Below the pieces are notes generated by a model. It searched no databases, was not told where the DNA came from, and was given only the letters and a program-made list of their open reading frames with translations. Of a stretch of 64,000 nucleotides of DNA, positions 17,160-25,730 are shown piece after piece. Both the position numbers and the translations under genes were made by a program. Location of the stretch: contig NZ_CP008852.1 in NCBI RefSeq assembly GCF_000725345.1, positions 4,394,001-4,458,000 on the forward strand. Direction: 5' to 3'. This DNA comes from Pelosinus sp. UFO1. Lineage in GTDB: Bacteria > Bacillota > Negativicutes > DSM-13327. Each line of letters starts with the position of its first letter. Positions within the stretch are counted from its first letter, which is position 1.

Positions 17160-18081
17160 TTTTTTCCCTTTGTTTCATGTTTTTTAAAATTTCTTGAATA
17201 CCATCATCTAATTGGATTATAGGCTGCCATGGAATAGTTCTTTTTAATTTATCTACCACAGGTTCAAAACTAATAATTCCTTCCCTTCCATAAGAAACCG
17301 CTCCAAAATTTAACTCACTTGTACTATTAGTTATTTTCTTCATTTGCAAGACAAATTCTTTCAGCGGTCTAGATGAGCCACTAGCAAGATTATATATACC
17401 TAAATCACATTTCTTTTCCCCAAGCATTATCAATGCACTGACTGCATCTTTTACGTGAAGGAAATCCCAATTTTGTATACACTCTGTTAGTAGTATTGGC
17501 TCATTGTTTAACATTTTTTTTAAACTAGACATTATTAATGTTCCAGAATAGTCATTGTCACCATAAAGGCTAAAAATACGGGTCCAAATAAAATTTAGAT
17601 CATTTTGTATCGCTAGCTTCATAGAATCCTGGCATGCCCTTAACTTAGCCTTACCATATTCAGTAACGGGATGCATAGGATAATTCTCAGAAATTTTCCC
17701 CATACATATTCCATATTCAGCTTGTGATCCTGTGCCTATAAAGGTGCTGCAACCTAGTTCAATTGCTAATTTTAAGGCATTTATAGTAGCCTCATAATTA
17801 CTATCCTGTAATAACCTATCATCACGCTGTGGGGCACGAGTTCCCCCCCACGCTAAATGATAAAATATATCAAATTTTTTATTGTTAACTATCTTTTTTA
17901 TATAATCTCTATCGAATAGATTAGATAATACAATAGATAAATTACCATGTTTAGGTAATTTATCTAAATTATTAGAATCCTTTCTAACTACAGCAGTAAC
18001 TTTACAACCACGACAAAGCAACTCATTAGTTAAATAAATCCCTAAAAAACTAGTGGCTCCAGTGATAATGACATTTTTCAT
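17146..18081 (-). CDS. NAD(P)-dependent sugar epimerase/reductase (YerF-like candidate)
   Basis: Extended SDR, about 311 aa: IITGATSFLGIYLTNELL (cofactor site), GTGSQAEYG and EYGKAKLRACQ (YxxxK). ATG 18081 is chosen because GAGGTGAG sits just before it; a frame opening at 18099 would overlap the TPP-enzyme gene. Directly follows the acetolactate-synthase-like gene. By analogy with Yersinia yersiniose genes, where the TPP enzyme YerE is followed by a reductase, it may reduce the branched keto sugar; that role is inferred from position only. Confidence 0.78.
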   Translation of the reverse strand: MKNVIITGATSFLGIYLTNELLCRGCKVTAVVRKDSNNLDKLPKHGNLSIVLSNLFDRDYIKKIVNNKKFDIFYHLAWGGTRAPQRDDRLLQDSNYEATINALKLAIELGCSTFIGTGSQAEYGICMGKISENYPMHPVTEYGKAKLRACQDSMKLAIQNDLNFIWTRIFSLYGDNDYSGTLIMSSLKKMLNNEPILLTECIQNWDFLHVKDAVSALIMLGEKKCDLGIYNLASGSSRPLKEFVLQMKKITNSTSELNFGAVSYGREGIISFEPVVDKLKRTIPWQPIIQLDDGIQEILKNMKQREKNENY

Positions 18082-18088
18082 ACTCACC

Positions 18089-19810
18089 TCATTCAGCACT
18101 TATCAGCTTATTAAATAAGACTCTGTCCATCAATGGTTCTTGATCGTGAATTGGTTTATTCATAGCAAGCTTAGGATATACATAGGTTTTATCACTACAA
18201 ATAATATGAATGAATGCTGGTGAAGCACTTTTGAAGTTTTCTTCTAACTGCCGTATTTCATTCATATTATGAATCGTATAGGTATCGATACCATATGCTT
18301 CAGCAACCTTATTAAAATCAGGAACTGTATATCCTTTATCAGCGATAGTCTGCACTGAATTAGAATCAAAGTACATTTCTTGAAAGTGCCTTATCATACC
18401 AAGTGAATGATTATTCATTAATACAATTTTTATAGGAATACTTTCTCTTGCTATAAATTGTAATTCTTGAATATTCATTTGTAGACCACCATCACCATTA
18501 AAGCAAATAACAGGTCTACCACTTGCATAATATGCACCAATCGCTGCGGGAAGCGAATATCCCATAGCACCGTGCCCGCCTGAAAACAAAACACGTTGAT
18601 TCTCTTTCACTTCGAAATCTTGAGCTACCCATACCTGATTTTGCCCTACATCAGTAGTTATAACAACATCATCAGGAACATACTTACTTATTTCACGTAC
18701 AATTGCGTTTGCTGGCTCATTATCAATACATATTAGTTTGTCTTTTAATTCTCTACACTGATTTAGCCAATGTTCGTATCTACTAGCAAATTGAAAACGG
18801 GAATCTTCTAAAATCGCTGGAATAAGTTCTTTTATATCACATAGTAATACTATATCGTCTTCCTTTATTCCATTAGTAGTTTCACCTGCATCAATATCAA
18901 TACGAATTATTTTAGCACCTTCGGCAAAAATATTTCTATTAGAACCTGTTTGCCTACAATCAAGTCTAGAACCAATTGATATAATTAAATCGCTTTTAGC
19001 AATAGTAAAATTAGCATAACGATGCCCATATGCACCTATAAAGCCAAAATTATAGGATGATTCATAAGGCAAACAATCAATACCAATCATGCTAGTAACC
19101 ACAGGTATATGTAACTGATTAATTAACTCTTGAAACTCCTTTTTAGAACCTGAGCTACTAATACCCGCACCCGCAATAATAATCGGTCTTTTTGCTTGTA
19201 CCAAGGCATTAAAAATTACATCTTTAATCGAACCCAAAGCGCAAATACAATTATCACTATGACTATATCCAACTAATGCTTCAGGATGAATTTCTGCTCT
19301 TTGGATATTCATAGGAATGTCTATTAGTACTGGTCCGGGTCTATTACTCATGCTAATAAAAAAAGCTTTTTCTAATTCATACCGTATATCATCTGCCCGT
19401 GTAACTTTTACCGCATATTTGGTTATGCTCTTTACTACACTAACAACATCCATTTCCTGAAACCCTTTTTGCCGAACTTCCAAACATCCTTTTGATTCAT
19501 AAGTATTAACTTGTCCCGTAATAAAAATGCAAGGAATAGAATCAAAATATGCATTGGCAATTCCAGTAATTAAATTTGTTGCTCCTGGACCGCTGGTAGC
19601 ATATGCAACTCCAGGTAAATTTGATATTTGAGCATAACCACAAGCGCAAAAAGCAGCGCCTTGTTCATGATAAGCAACATGAGCGGAAATTTCATCATTA
19701 TATTTATCGAAAGAATCCATTAAATGCGTTACCATTCCACCAGGATAACCAAATACATCTGTTATCTTCTTTTCTACTAGAAATGACACAATATAATCGC
19801 TTAATTTCAT
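18089..19810 (-). CDS. TPP-dependent enzyme, acetolactate synthase-like (YerE-like candidate)
   Basis: 573 aa with the three-domain TPP fold: N-terminal DVFGYPGGMV and YHEQGAAFCACGYAQ (catalytic Glu), central Rossmann-like domain, and C-terminal CFNGDGGLQMNIQEL...NN (Mg-TPP motif). It looks like IlvB, but no regulatory subunit gene is nearby and it lies inside a CDP-dideoxyhexose cluster. In yersiniose synthesis the flavin/TPP enzyme YerE adds a two-carbon unit from pyruvate to C4 of a CDP-3,6-dideoxy-4-keto sugar; the rfbFGH neighbours support that role. AAGGAG before the ATG. Confidence 0.85.
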   Translation of the reverse strand: MKLSDYIVSFLVEKKITDVFGYPGGMVTHLMDSFDKYNDEISAHVAYHEQGAAFCACGYAQISNLPGVAYATSGPGATNLITGIANAYFDSIPCIFITGQVNTYESKGCLEVRQKGFQEMDVVSVVKSITKYAVKVTRADDIRYELEKAFFISMSNRPGPVLIDIPMNIQRAEIHPEALVGYSHSDNCICALGSIKDVIFNALVQAKRPIIIAGAGISSSGSKKEFQELINQLHIPVVTSMIGIDCLPYESSYNFGFIGAYGHRYANFTIAKSDLIISIGSRLDCRQTGSNRNIFAEGAKIIRIDIDAGETTNGIKEDDIVLLCDIKELIPAILEDSRFQFASRYEHWLNQCRELKDKLICIDNEPANAIVREISKYVPDDVVITTDVGQNQVWVAQDFEVKENQRVLFSGGHGAMGYSLPAAIGAYYASGRPVICFNGDGGLQMNIQELQFIARESIPIKIVLMNNHSLGMIRHFQEMYFDSNSVQTIADKGYTVPDFNKVAEAYGIDTYTIHNMNEIRQLEENFKSASPAFIHIICSDKTYVYPKLAMNKPIHDQEPLMDRVLFNKLISAE

Positions 19811-19829
19811 GCATGTACTCCTTAAATTT

Positions 19830-20234
19830 TTACTTAAACGCCCACAATTTATTAAGCAGAAAATTTAATGGTATAGTTATTACTAAATTAATTATTGGTA
19901 CAATTTTTTTTGAAATATTCATATAATCTACCATTAAAATCAACAATCCTATACTTAAAATAAATGTGCTACCATAAGCGCAAAATGTTTTAATTAATGG
20001 CTTTATATGCCCTTTTGCATTCTTTTTAAAAACATATTTATTATTCCAATAATATGCATTTAGAACGCTAACTACAAAACTCACACTATACGCTATAATA
20101 TAATTTACATTATAAAATAGCAATACATAATATACCGCAAGATAAATAGCAGTATTCGATACGCCAACAATCCCAAAATTAACAAATTGCTTAATTAAAG
20201 TAGTAATGCTCTCATTAAACATTTTTAATAGCAT
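19830..20234 (-). CDS. GtrA-like membrane protein
   Basis: 134 aa with four predicted membrane helices and GtrA-family features (FVNFGIVGVSNTAIYLAVYY near the N-terminus, AYYWNNKYVFK in the middle, LNKLWAFK at the end). GtrA proteins are proposed to flip undecaprenyl-phosphate-linked sugars in Gtr decoration systems. The start overlaps the end of rfbH; ATG 20234 and ATG 20222 are both possible and neither has a clear ribosome binding site, so translation is probably coupled. Confidence 0.88.
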   Translation of the reverse strand: MLLKMFNESITTLIKQFVNFGIVGVSNTAIYLAVYYVLLFYNVNYIIAYSVSFVVSVLNAYYWNNKYVFKKNAKGHIKPLIKTFCAYGSTFILSIGLLILMVDYMNISKKIVPIINLVITIPLNFLLNKLWAFK

Positions 20235-21567
20235 TTTTAATAGTATTTATCATGTATTCAACCATATCATCATTCATCCCTGGATAAACCCCAATCCAAA
20301 AAGTCTGATTCATGATAATATCGGTATTTGTAAGTTCACCAGCCACCCGATAACCTTCACCAATTTTCCTCATCTCATCAAAGCAAGGATGTTTAAGTAA
20401 ATTTCCAGCAAATAGCATTCTAGTTTGCACACCATTTTTCTCTAAATAACCTACTATTTCATCACGAGTAAAGGCAGCATCTTCTTTTACTGTTATCAAA
20501 AATCCAAACCAGCTTGGTTGTGAGTTTTTTGTAGGTTCTGGCAATAATAATATATCTTGTAAATCAGCTAAACCATCACGAATCATCTGCCAATTCTTAC
20601 GGCGTGCTTCGATGAACGCAGGCATTTTTTCCATTTGTGCGCAACCTATGGCAGCTTGCATATCTGTCACTTTTAGATTATATCCTAAATGAGAATACAC
20701 ATATTTATGGTCATAACCTTGTGGTAATTCACCAAATTGTTGGGTAAAACGATTTTTACAGGTATCATCTTTGCCAGATGGACACCAGCAATCACGTCCC
20801 CAATCACGGAATGATTCTACGAGCCGCTTAAGTTGCGTATCATTTGTATATACAGCTCCACCTTCCCCCATGGTCATATGATGCGGGGGATAAAAACTAG
20901 ATGTACCTATATGCCCAATTGTACCAGAGTTTTTCCATTCGCCATTATACATATATTTAGTACCTAACGCATCACAATTATCTTCAATGAGCCATAAATC
21001 ATATTTATCACAAAAATCTCTTACAAACTGTAAATCAAAGGGATTACCCAAGGTGTGAGCAATCATGACAGCCTTGGTTTTTTCGGATAATGCGGTTTCC
21101 AGTTTAGTAACATCAATGTTGTATGTTGGTAATGTCACATCAACAAATACTGGAATGGCTCCATATTGAATAATCGGTGCAACCGTAGTCGGGAATGCAG
21201 CAGCTACGGTGATGACTTCATCACCTTTTCTGATTCTGCGATCACCAAGTTTATGAGAGGTCAGTGCCATAAACGCTAGAAGGTTGGCTGACGAACCTGA
21301 ATTGGTCAAGGAACAATGTTTCACACCTAAGAATTCCGCAAAGTCTTTTTCAAATTTTTCTGCATACTTCCCGGTAGTAAGCCAAAAATCTAAAGAAGAA
21401 TCTATTAAATTAATAATTTCTTTTTCGTCAAAAACTCGACCACCATAAGAAATTCTATCACCTGGCGTAAATTTTTGTTCTTTTTTATGTCTCACTTCAT
21501 AATATTTTACCGCAGCTTCGATCGCCTGTTGTTTTAACTTTTTTTCTATTTCTAAGTTATTATCCAT
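20215..21567 (-). CDS. rfbH: CDP-4-keto-6-deoxy-D-glucose 3-dehydrase (E1)
   Basis: PLP/[2Fe-2S] enzyme that starts C3 deoxygenation in CDP-3,6-dideoxyhexose synthesis. 450 aa. The Lys normally binding PLP is replaced by His in SFYPPHHMTMGEGG (His229-230), and the iron-sulfur Cys set is visible at residues 260, 262 and 270 (CWCPSGKDDTC), both hallmarks of the E1 dehydrase rather than an aminotransferase. It needs an E3 reductase (ddhD/rfbI), which is not in this window. GAGGTAG before the ATG; overlaps rfbG by 16 nt. Confidence 0.95.
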   Translation of the reverse strand: MDNNLEIEKKLKQQAIEAAVKYYEVRHKKEQKFTPGDRISYGGRVFDEKEIINLIDSSLDFWLTTGKYAEKFEKDFAEFLGVKHCSLTNSGSSANLLAFMALTSHKLGDRRIRKGDEVITVAAAFPTTVAPIIQYGAIPVFVDVTLPTYNIDVTKLETALSEKTKAVMIAHTLGNPFDLQFVRDFCDKYDLWLIEDNCDALGTKYMYNGEWKNSGTIGHIGTSSFYPPHHMTMGEGGAVYTNDTQLKRLVESFRDWGRDCWCPSGKDDTCKNRFTQQFGELPQGYDHKYVYSHLGYNLKVTDMQAAIGCAQMEKMPAFIEARRKNWQMIRDGLADLQDILLLPEPTKNSQPSWFGFLITVKEDAAFTRDEIVGYLEKNGVQTRMLFAGNLLKHPCFDEMRKIGEGYRVAGELTNTDIIMNQTFWIGVYPGMNDDMVEYMINTIKNAIKNV

Positions 21568-22655
21568 TTCACTACCTCATTATTATGATTCATATAATCA
21601 TCTATTTGTTGTAAACAGATACTACGCATATCAGCTTTTTTATTATAAGCTTGTACCCAGTAGATAATGCTCTCTAATGTATACTCTAAGTTCCACTTGG
21701 GTTGCCAATTCAGCCTCATTTTCGCCTTTGAACAATCTAGTTTTAAATAATGTGCTTCATGAGGATGTACACCACCATCTACTTCATAAGTAGCATTCTG
21801 CCCCCACTGCTCGCATATTTTTTTTACAATCCAATCTACTGGTTTGGCATCATTGTCATCTGGGCCAAAATTCCAACCTTCAGCAAAGCATACCCCCTTT
21901 TCATAGAGTCCTTGCGCTAGCAGTAAATACCCGCTAAGTGGCTCTAAAACATGTTGCCAAGGTCTAATAGAATTTGGATTACGAATCATGACTTTTTTAT
22001 TATTTAACAGAGCATTGATGCAATCAGGTATCAGACGATCTGCCGCCCAGTCCCCACCACCAATTACATTACCAGCTCTAGCCGTAGCTACCGCTACACC
22101 ATGTTTCGCATAATCACTGGGATTGAAGAAAGAATTTCGGTAGGATGACGTAACAAGCTCTGAACAGGCTTTACTATTTGAATAAGGGTCATAACCGCCC
22201 ATTGGTTCATTTTCTCGGTAACCCCAAATCCATTCTTTATTTTCATAGCATTTGTCCGTCGTCACATTTACAACGCCCTTGACACTAGGGCAATGACGTA
22301 CCGCTTCTAATACATTAACTGTCCCCATTACATTAATAGCATAGGTATCGACTGGATTTTTATAGGAATCACGCACTAATGGCTGGGCTGCCATATGAAT
22401 AACTACCTCAGGTTGTGTTTCCTGCATAACTTGCAGTAGTTTTTCACTATCACGTACATCCCCAATCACCGAAGTGATTAATTGATCAATATTACATAGT
22501 TCAAACAAACTAGGCCGTGTTGGTGGCATAAGAGCATAACCTGTAACGATTGCTCCCAGGGAACTAAGCCACAGCGATAGCCAAGAGCCTTTAAAACCCG
22601 TATGCCCAGTAATAAATACTTTTTTCCCATTCCAAAATTCTTTATTTATCATCAT
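21552..22655 (-). CDS. rfbG: CDP-glucose 4,6-dehydratase
   Basis: Extended SDR making CDP-4-keto-6-deoxyglucose. Motifs: VFITGHTGFKGSWLSLWL, VTTDKCYENKEW, PYSNSKACSELV (YxxxK) and RAGNVIGGGDWAADRLIPD, all typical of RfbG. The frame opens at GTG 22661, but ATAGGTG is placed for ATG 22655. Middle gene of the rfbF-rfbG-rfbH set. Confidence 0.95.
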   Translation of the reverse strand: MMINKEFWNGKKVFITGHTGFKGSWLSLWLSSLGAIVTGYALMPPTRPSLFELCNIDQLITSVIGDVRDSEKLLQVMQETQPEVVIHMAAQPLVRDSYKNPVDTYAINVMGTVNVLEAVRHCPSVKGVVNVTTDKCYENKEWIWGYRENEPMGGYDPYSNSKACSELVTSSYRNSFFNPSDYAKHGVAVATARAGNVIGGGDWAADRLIPDCINALLNNKKVMIRNPNSIRPWQHVLEPLSGYLLLAQGLYEKGVCFAEGWNFGPDDNDAKPVDWIVKKICEQWGQNATYEVDGGVHPHEAHYLKLDCSKAKMRLNWQPKWNLEYTLESIIYWVQAYNKKADMRSICLQQIDDYMNHNNEVVKWIIT

Positions 22656-22664
22656 AAACACCTA

Positions 22665-23438
22665 TCACCATATTTTCCATGGCGCTTTGTTTTTCTGCCA
22701 TAAATCTTCTAAGTGATCTTTATCCCGCAAGGTATCCATAGGTTGCCAAAATCCACTATGCTTATAAGCAACAAGTTGATTCTTCTTTGCCAAATTTTCC
22801 ATAGGCGCACGTTCGAAAATAGTACTATCATCTTCAATATAATCAAAAACTTCAGGCTGTAGCACAAAAAAACCACCATTGATCCAACCGCCATCGCCTT
22901 GTGGTTTCTCTTGAAAGCCTTGTACAATGTTATCTTCAGATAAGTCAAGGGCACCAAAGCGACCCGACGGCTGAACAGAAGTAACAGTTGCAAGCTTCCC
23001 ATGTGACTTATGGAATTCCGATAGTTGACCAATATCTACATTGCTCACACCATCGCCGTACGTAAGCATAAAAGGTTCACTACCAATATATTTCTGAACT
23101 CTTTTTACCCGCCCACCTGTTAGCGTATTGAGTCCCGTATTCACTAGCGTTACTTTCCAAGGCTCGGCATAATGATTATGAACGTATTGCTGATTTGACA
23201 TCCTAAAATCAAACGTAACATCTGCTTCATGTAGAAAATAATGCGCAAAATATTCTTTAATGCAATATCCCTTATACCCTAAGCAAACTATAAAATCATT
23301 AAATCCATAATGAGAATATGTTTTCATTATGTGCCAAAGGATAGGACGTCCTCCGATCTCAATCATAGGCTTTGGTTTCAAATGAGATTCTTCACTAATA
23401 CGTGTACCAAAGCCACCAGCTAAAATTACTACTTTCAT
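22665..23438 (-). CDS. rfbF: Glucose-1-phosphate cytidylyltransferase
   Basis: Makes CDP-glucose, committing glucose-1-phosphate to CDP-dideoxyhexoses. 257 aa: [44 protein letters not shown] and [14 protein letters not shown] ribosome binding site. First gene of the CDP-sugar/Gtr cassette in transcription order; a 28-bp perfect palindrome lies just upstream. Confidence 0.96.
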   Translation of the reverse strand: MKVVILAGGFGTRISEESHLKPKPMIEIGGRPILWHIMKTYSHYGFNDFIVCLGYKGYCIKEYFAHYFLHEADVTFDFRMSNQQYVHNHYAEPWKVTLVNTGLNTLTGGRVKRVQKYIGSEPFMLTYGDGVSNVDIGQLSEFHKSHGKLATVTSVQPSGRFGALDLSEDNIVQGFQEKPQGDGGWINGGFFVLQPEVFDYIEDDSTIFERAPMENLAKKNQLVAYKHSGFWQPMDTLRDKDHLEDLWQKNKAPWKIW

Positions 23439-23455
23439 AACTATCCTCCCTGTAA

Positions 23456-23483
23456 TTTATAAATCAATTAATTGATTTATAAA
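23456..23483. promoter_or_regulatory. 28-bp perfect palindrome upstream of rfbF
   Basis: Each half is TTTATAAATCAATT or its complement, with no loop. It begins 18 bp upstream of the rfbF ATG and its right end coincides with the left end of the fdtA remnant. It could be an operator for the cassette or a scar of the rearrangement; neither can be decided from sequence. Confidence 0.6.
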
Positions 23484-23549
23484 AAAGTTGACTAATTCTC
23501 TCCATATCATTTTCGGTAATTCAATAATACAACAATCTTTTATTGCCAC
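23483..23549 (-). pseudogene. Remnant of an FdtA/QdtA-type isomerase gene
   Basis: Nearly identical to two separate parts of the isomerase gene at 11196-11609: its first 13 codons (IKDC.IIELPK) joined directly to MIWRELVNF. The missing part is 243 bp (81 codons, in frame). In the intact gene the two junction sites are imperfect 11-nt repeats, TTACCGAAAAT and TTACCAAAAAT, so slippage or recombination between them explains the loss. The ATG is replaced by GTG, there is no ribosome binding site, and homology stops at the palindrome 23456-23483. Confidence 0.85.
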
Positions 23550-23582
23550 AGACTTTCACTTTACAATAATAATATAGTCTCT

Positions 23583-24560
23583 TTATTTCTCCACTAAATC
23601 TTTAAACGCGACCCTGTTAGAGCCTGAATACTTACGATAACGTCCTAGCTTAATTTCTTTGTTAATTATTCTCCATCTTTCCCACGGTTTATCAGGAAGA
23701 GTATACCTTACTTTCCAATGCTCAAATCGTTCCACTAATTCATCGCATATTTGGGTATCCCTAAAATATTGTCGAAAAGCAGTAATTCGTTCTAACACCA
23801 ATTCCATTCGTTCAATATACCGTTTGCAACGTCGACGATTTCCTTCTGGAAAAACAGAAAGACGCCAGTTTGTAAAAGAACTTCTGCTCTTAATTTTTAC
23901 CCCTATTTGCTGATTATCGTGTTTCCTATACTTGATGAGTTTCTGTGGAACAAACTCCACGCGACTAACCAAATCAGTCACAAATGTAATCCATTCATCA
24001 TGTATCCATATTTCAGGGAAAGGCTCCAATAAAAATCTCCATTTTTTTTGGAATGCCATTGTACATCCAGTCACATAACCCCTTTTTATCAGTTTGCTTG
24101 AAAGTCTCCCTTGATGAACGATCTTTTGCATATTTTCATCAAATTTCATACATTGCCACAGTGATAGAGGATACGGTCGAAGATGTTCATCTGTAACAAT
24201 TGCGTCACTAAAAACCATGCCAACACCCTGATCTTTTTCGAAAACCTCTTTAATTACTTGTAATTTAGACGGTAACCAAACATCATCTTGATCTGCTAAA
24301 AATATGATATCGCCAGAACAGAGACTAATAGCTTTTGCAAAATTTTGTGTTGAACCCAAATTTGTATCATTTCTTATCAAATTAACTTTAAATTTGGCTT
24401 GCTTTTTAAATTTTTCTAAAATATTCCATGTATTGTCAGAGGACTGGTCATCACAAATAATTACCTCCTCAGGCAACAATGTCTGATTCAATATACTATC
24501 TAACTGCTCTTGTAAATATCGCTCTCCATTATAGGTACAAAGTGCAATAGACAAACGCAT
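23583..24560 (-). CDS. Glycosyltransferase family 2
   Basis: 325 aa GT-A enzyme: LSIALCTYNGERYLQEQLDSIL, IICDDQSSDNT and FLADQDDVWLPSK, the DQDDVW form typical of rhamnosyltransferase-like GT2 proteins. The rhamnose genes in the same island would supply dTDP-L-rhamnose, so rhamnosyl transfer is plausible but unproven. AGGTGG ribosome binding site. The end of the gene is followed by the fdtA remnant. Confidence 0.88.
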   Translation of the reverse strand: MRLSIALCTYNGERYLQEQLDSILNQTLLPEEVIICDDQSSDNTWNILEKFKKQAKFKVNLIRNDTNLGSTQNFAKAISLCSGDIIFLADQDDVWLPSKLQVIKEVFEKDQGVGMVFSDAIVTDEHLRPYPLSLWQCMKFDENMQKIVHQGRLSSKLIKRGYVTGCTMAFQKKWRFLLEPFPEIWIHDEWITFVTDLVSRVEFVPQKLIKYRKHDNQQIGVKIKSRSSFTNWRLSVFPEGNRRRCKRYIERMELVLERITAFRQYFRDTQICDELVERFEHWKVRYTLPDKPWERWRIINKEIKLGRYRKYSGSNRVAFKDLVEK

Positions 24561-24572
24561 TAAGACACCACC

Positions 24573-25631
24573 TTAAATTTTTAATAAATTCAAAACATAT
24601 TTTACTTTTCTATCCAATAATAAAAGCTTGGTCAATATTTTTAAATGATTATCTTCAAATAACCATCCATACATTTTATTTTTCATTCTTTTTTTATATT
24701 TCACATTTCCTAGTGGACCCACAAATGCTTTGGCATAATATTTTTCCCTTAAACTCCGAATTACAGATAAAACCCCGTCAAAGGATAATTGCGCTTCAGG
24801 GCTTCTAACAATACTGCAAGTTAAAATAACATAGGTCATTACTCTTTCCTGCCAATAATCAGGATATAAATCCTCCAAATGCAACGCATCAAACAATTGT
24901 CGCTCATAATTAAGCAGTCTTTCCGTATCACCAATCCTATCTGCCGAAAAAACTCTTGATGTAGATGCTTTATATACGATATGCAAATAATAAACTTTGG
25001 GATTTATGATTATACAATCAATATATTGATACAATTGCATACAAAATACGCGATCTTCGTGGCCATGTTTAAATGCAGTATCAAATTTAATTCGATGTTC
25101 TTTGATTAAGGATGTCTTAAAAAGACCATCCCAAACGTATACAAGTAAGTCATCATCATTAAGCTGTCTGTAGTTCTCTCTAATGTCCTCGTTTTGTATA
25201 ATCATTATTTTTTTTTCATCGAGTTTTTCTGAAGAACAAATACAGGCTGGTGAAAATTCCCTATGTTTTATATATTTATTACCATATTTTAAAATATCGG
25301 CATTATACTTTTTTGCAAGATTATAATTTTCCTCCAATAAATCCGGTAAATATACATCATCATTATCGATAAATGCGACATATTCACCTTTCACCATTTC
25401 TAGTCCGCAATTGCGAGCTGCACATATACCACCGTTTGTTTGATGAATGACCTGAATTCTAGAATCTTTCTCAGCATAAGCGTCGCAAATTTCCGGACTT
25501 TTATCTGTTGAACCATCATCCACTAAAATCAGTTCAAAATCTTTTAATGTTTGATTTAATACACTTTCAATCGCCTGGGAAACATAATTTTCCGAATTGT
25601 ATATCGGCATAACTACACTTACTAAAGCCAC
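24573..25631 (-). CDS. Glycosyltransferase family 2
   Basis: 352 aa: VSVVMPIYNSENYVSQAIESVLNQTL, LVDDGSTDKSPEICDAYAEKD, GGICAARNCGLEMVKGEYVAFIDNDD. Typical GT-A domain over the first 220 residues with a variable helical C-terminus. GTG start with GAGGTGA 4 nt upstream. Adjacent to the other GT2 gene in the same direction. Sugar specificity unknown. Confidence 0.88.
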   Translation of the reverse strand: MALVSVVMPIYNSENYVSQAIESVLNQTLKDFELILVDDGSTDKSPEICDAYAEKDSRIQVIHQTNGGICAARNCGLEMVKGEYVAFIDNDDVYLPDLLEENYNLAKKYNADILKYGNKYIKHREFSPACICSSEKLDEKKIMIIQNEDIRENYRQLNDDDLLVYVWDGLFKTSLIKEHRIKFDTAFKHGHEDRVFCMQLYQYIDCIIINPKVYYLHIVYKASTSRVFSADRIGDTERLLNYERQLFDALHLEDLYPDYWQERVMTYVILTCSIVRSPEAQLSFDGVLSVIRSLREKYYAKAFVGPLGNVKYKKRMKNKMYGWLFEDNHLKILTKLLLLDRKVKYVLNLLKI

Positions 25632-25730
25632 AAATTCACCTCTTCTCTAACAGCACTCTACCTAGAACTTAATAAATTAAGCATAGGATCCATATCTTTG
25701 CAATAAGATCGAACTTCGCTATTAATCTCT

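Noticed and set aside
18089-19810. Housekeeping acetolactate synthase large subunit (ilvB)
   Set aside because: No small-subunit gene or branched-chain amino acid genes nearby; it is embedded between gtrA-like and sugar SDR genes downstream of rfbFGH.
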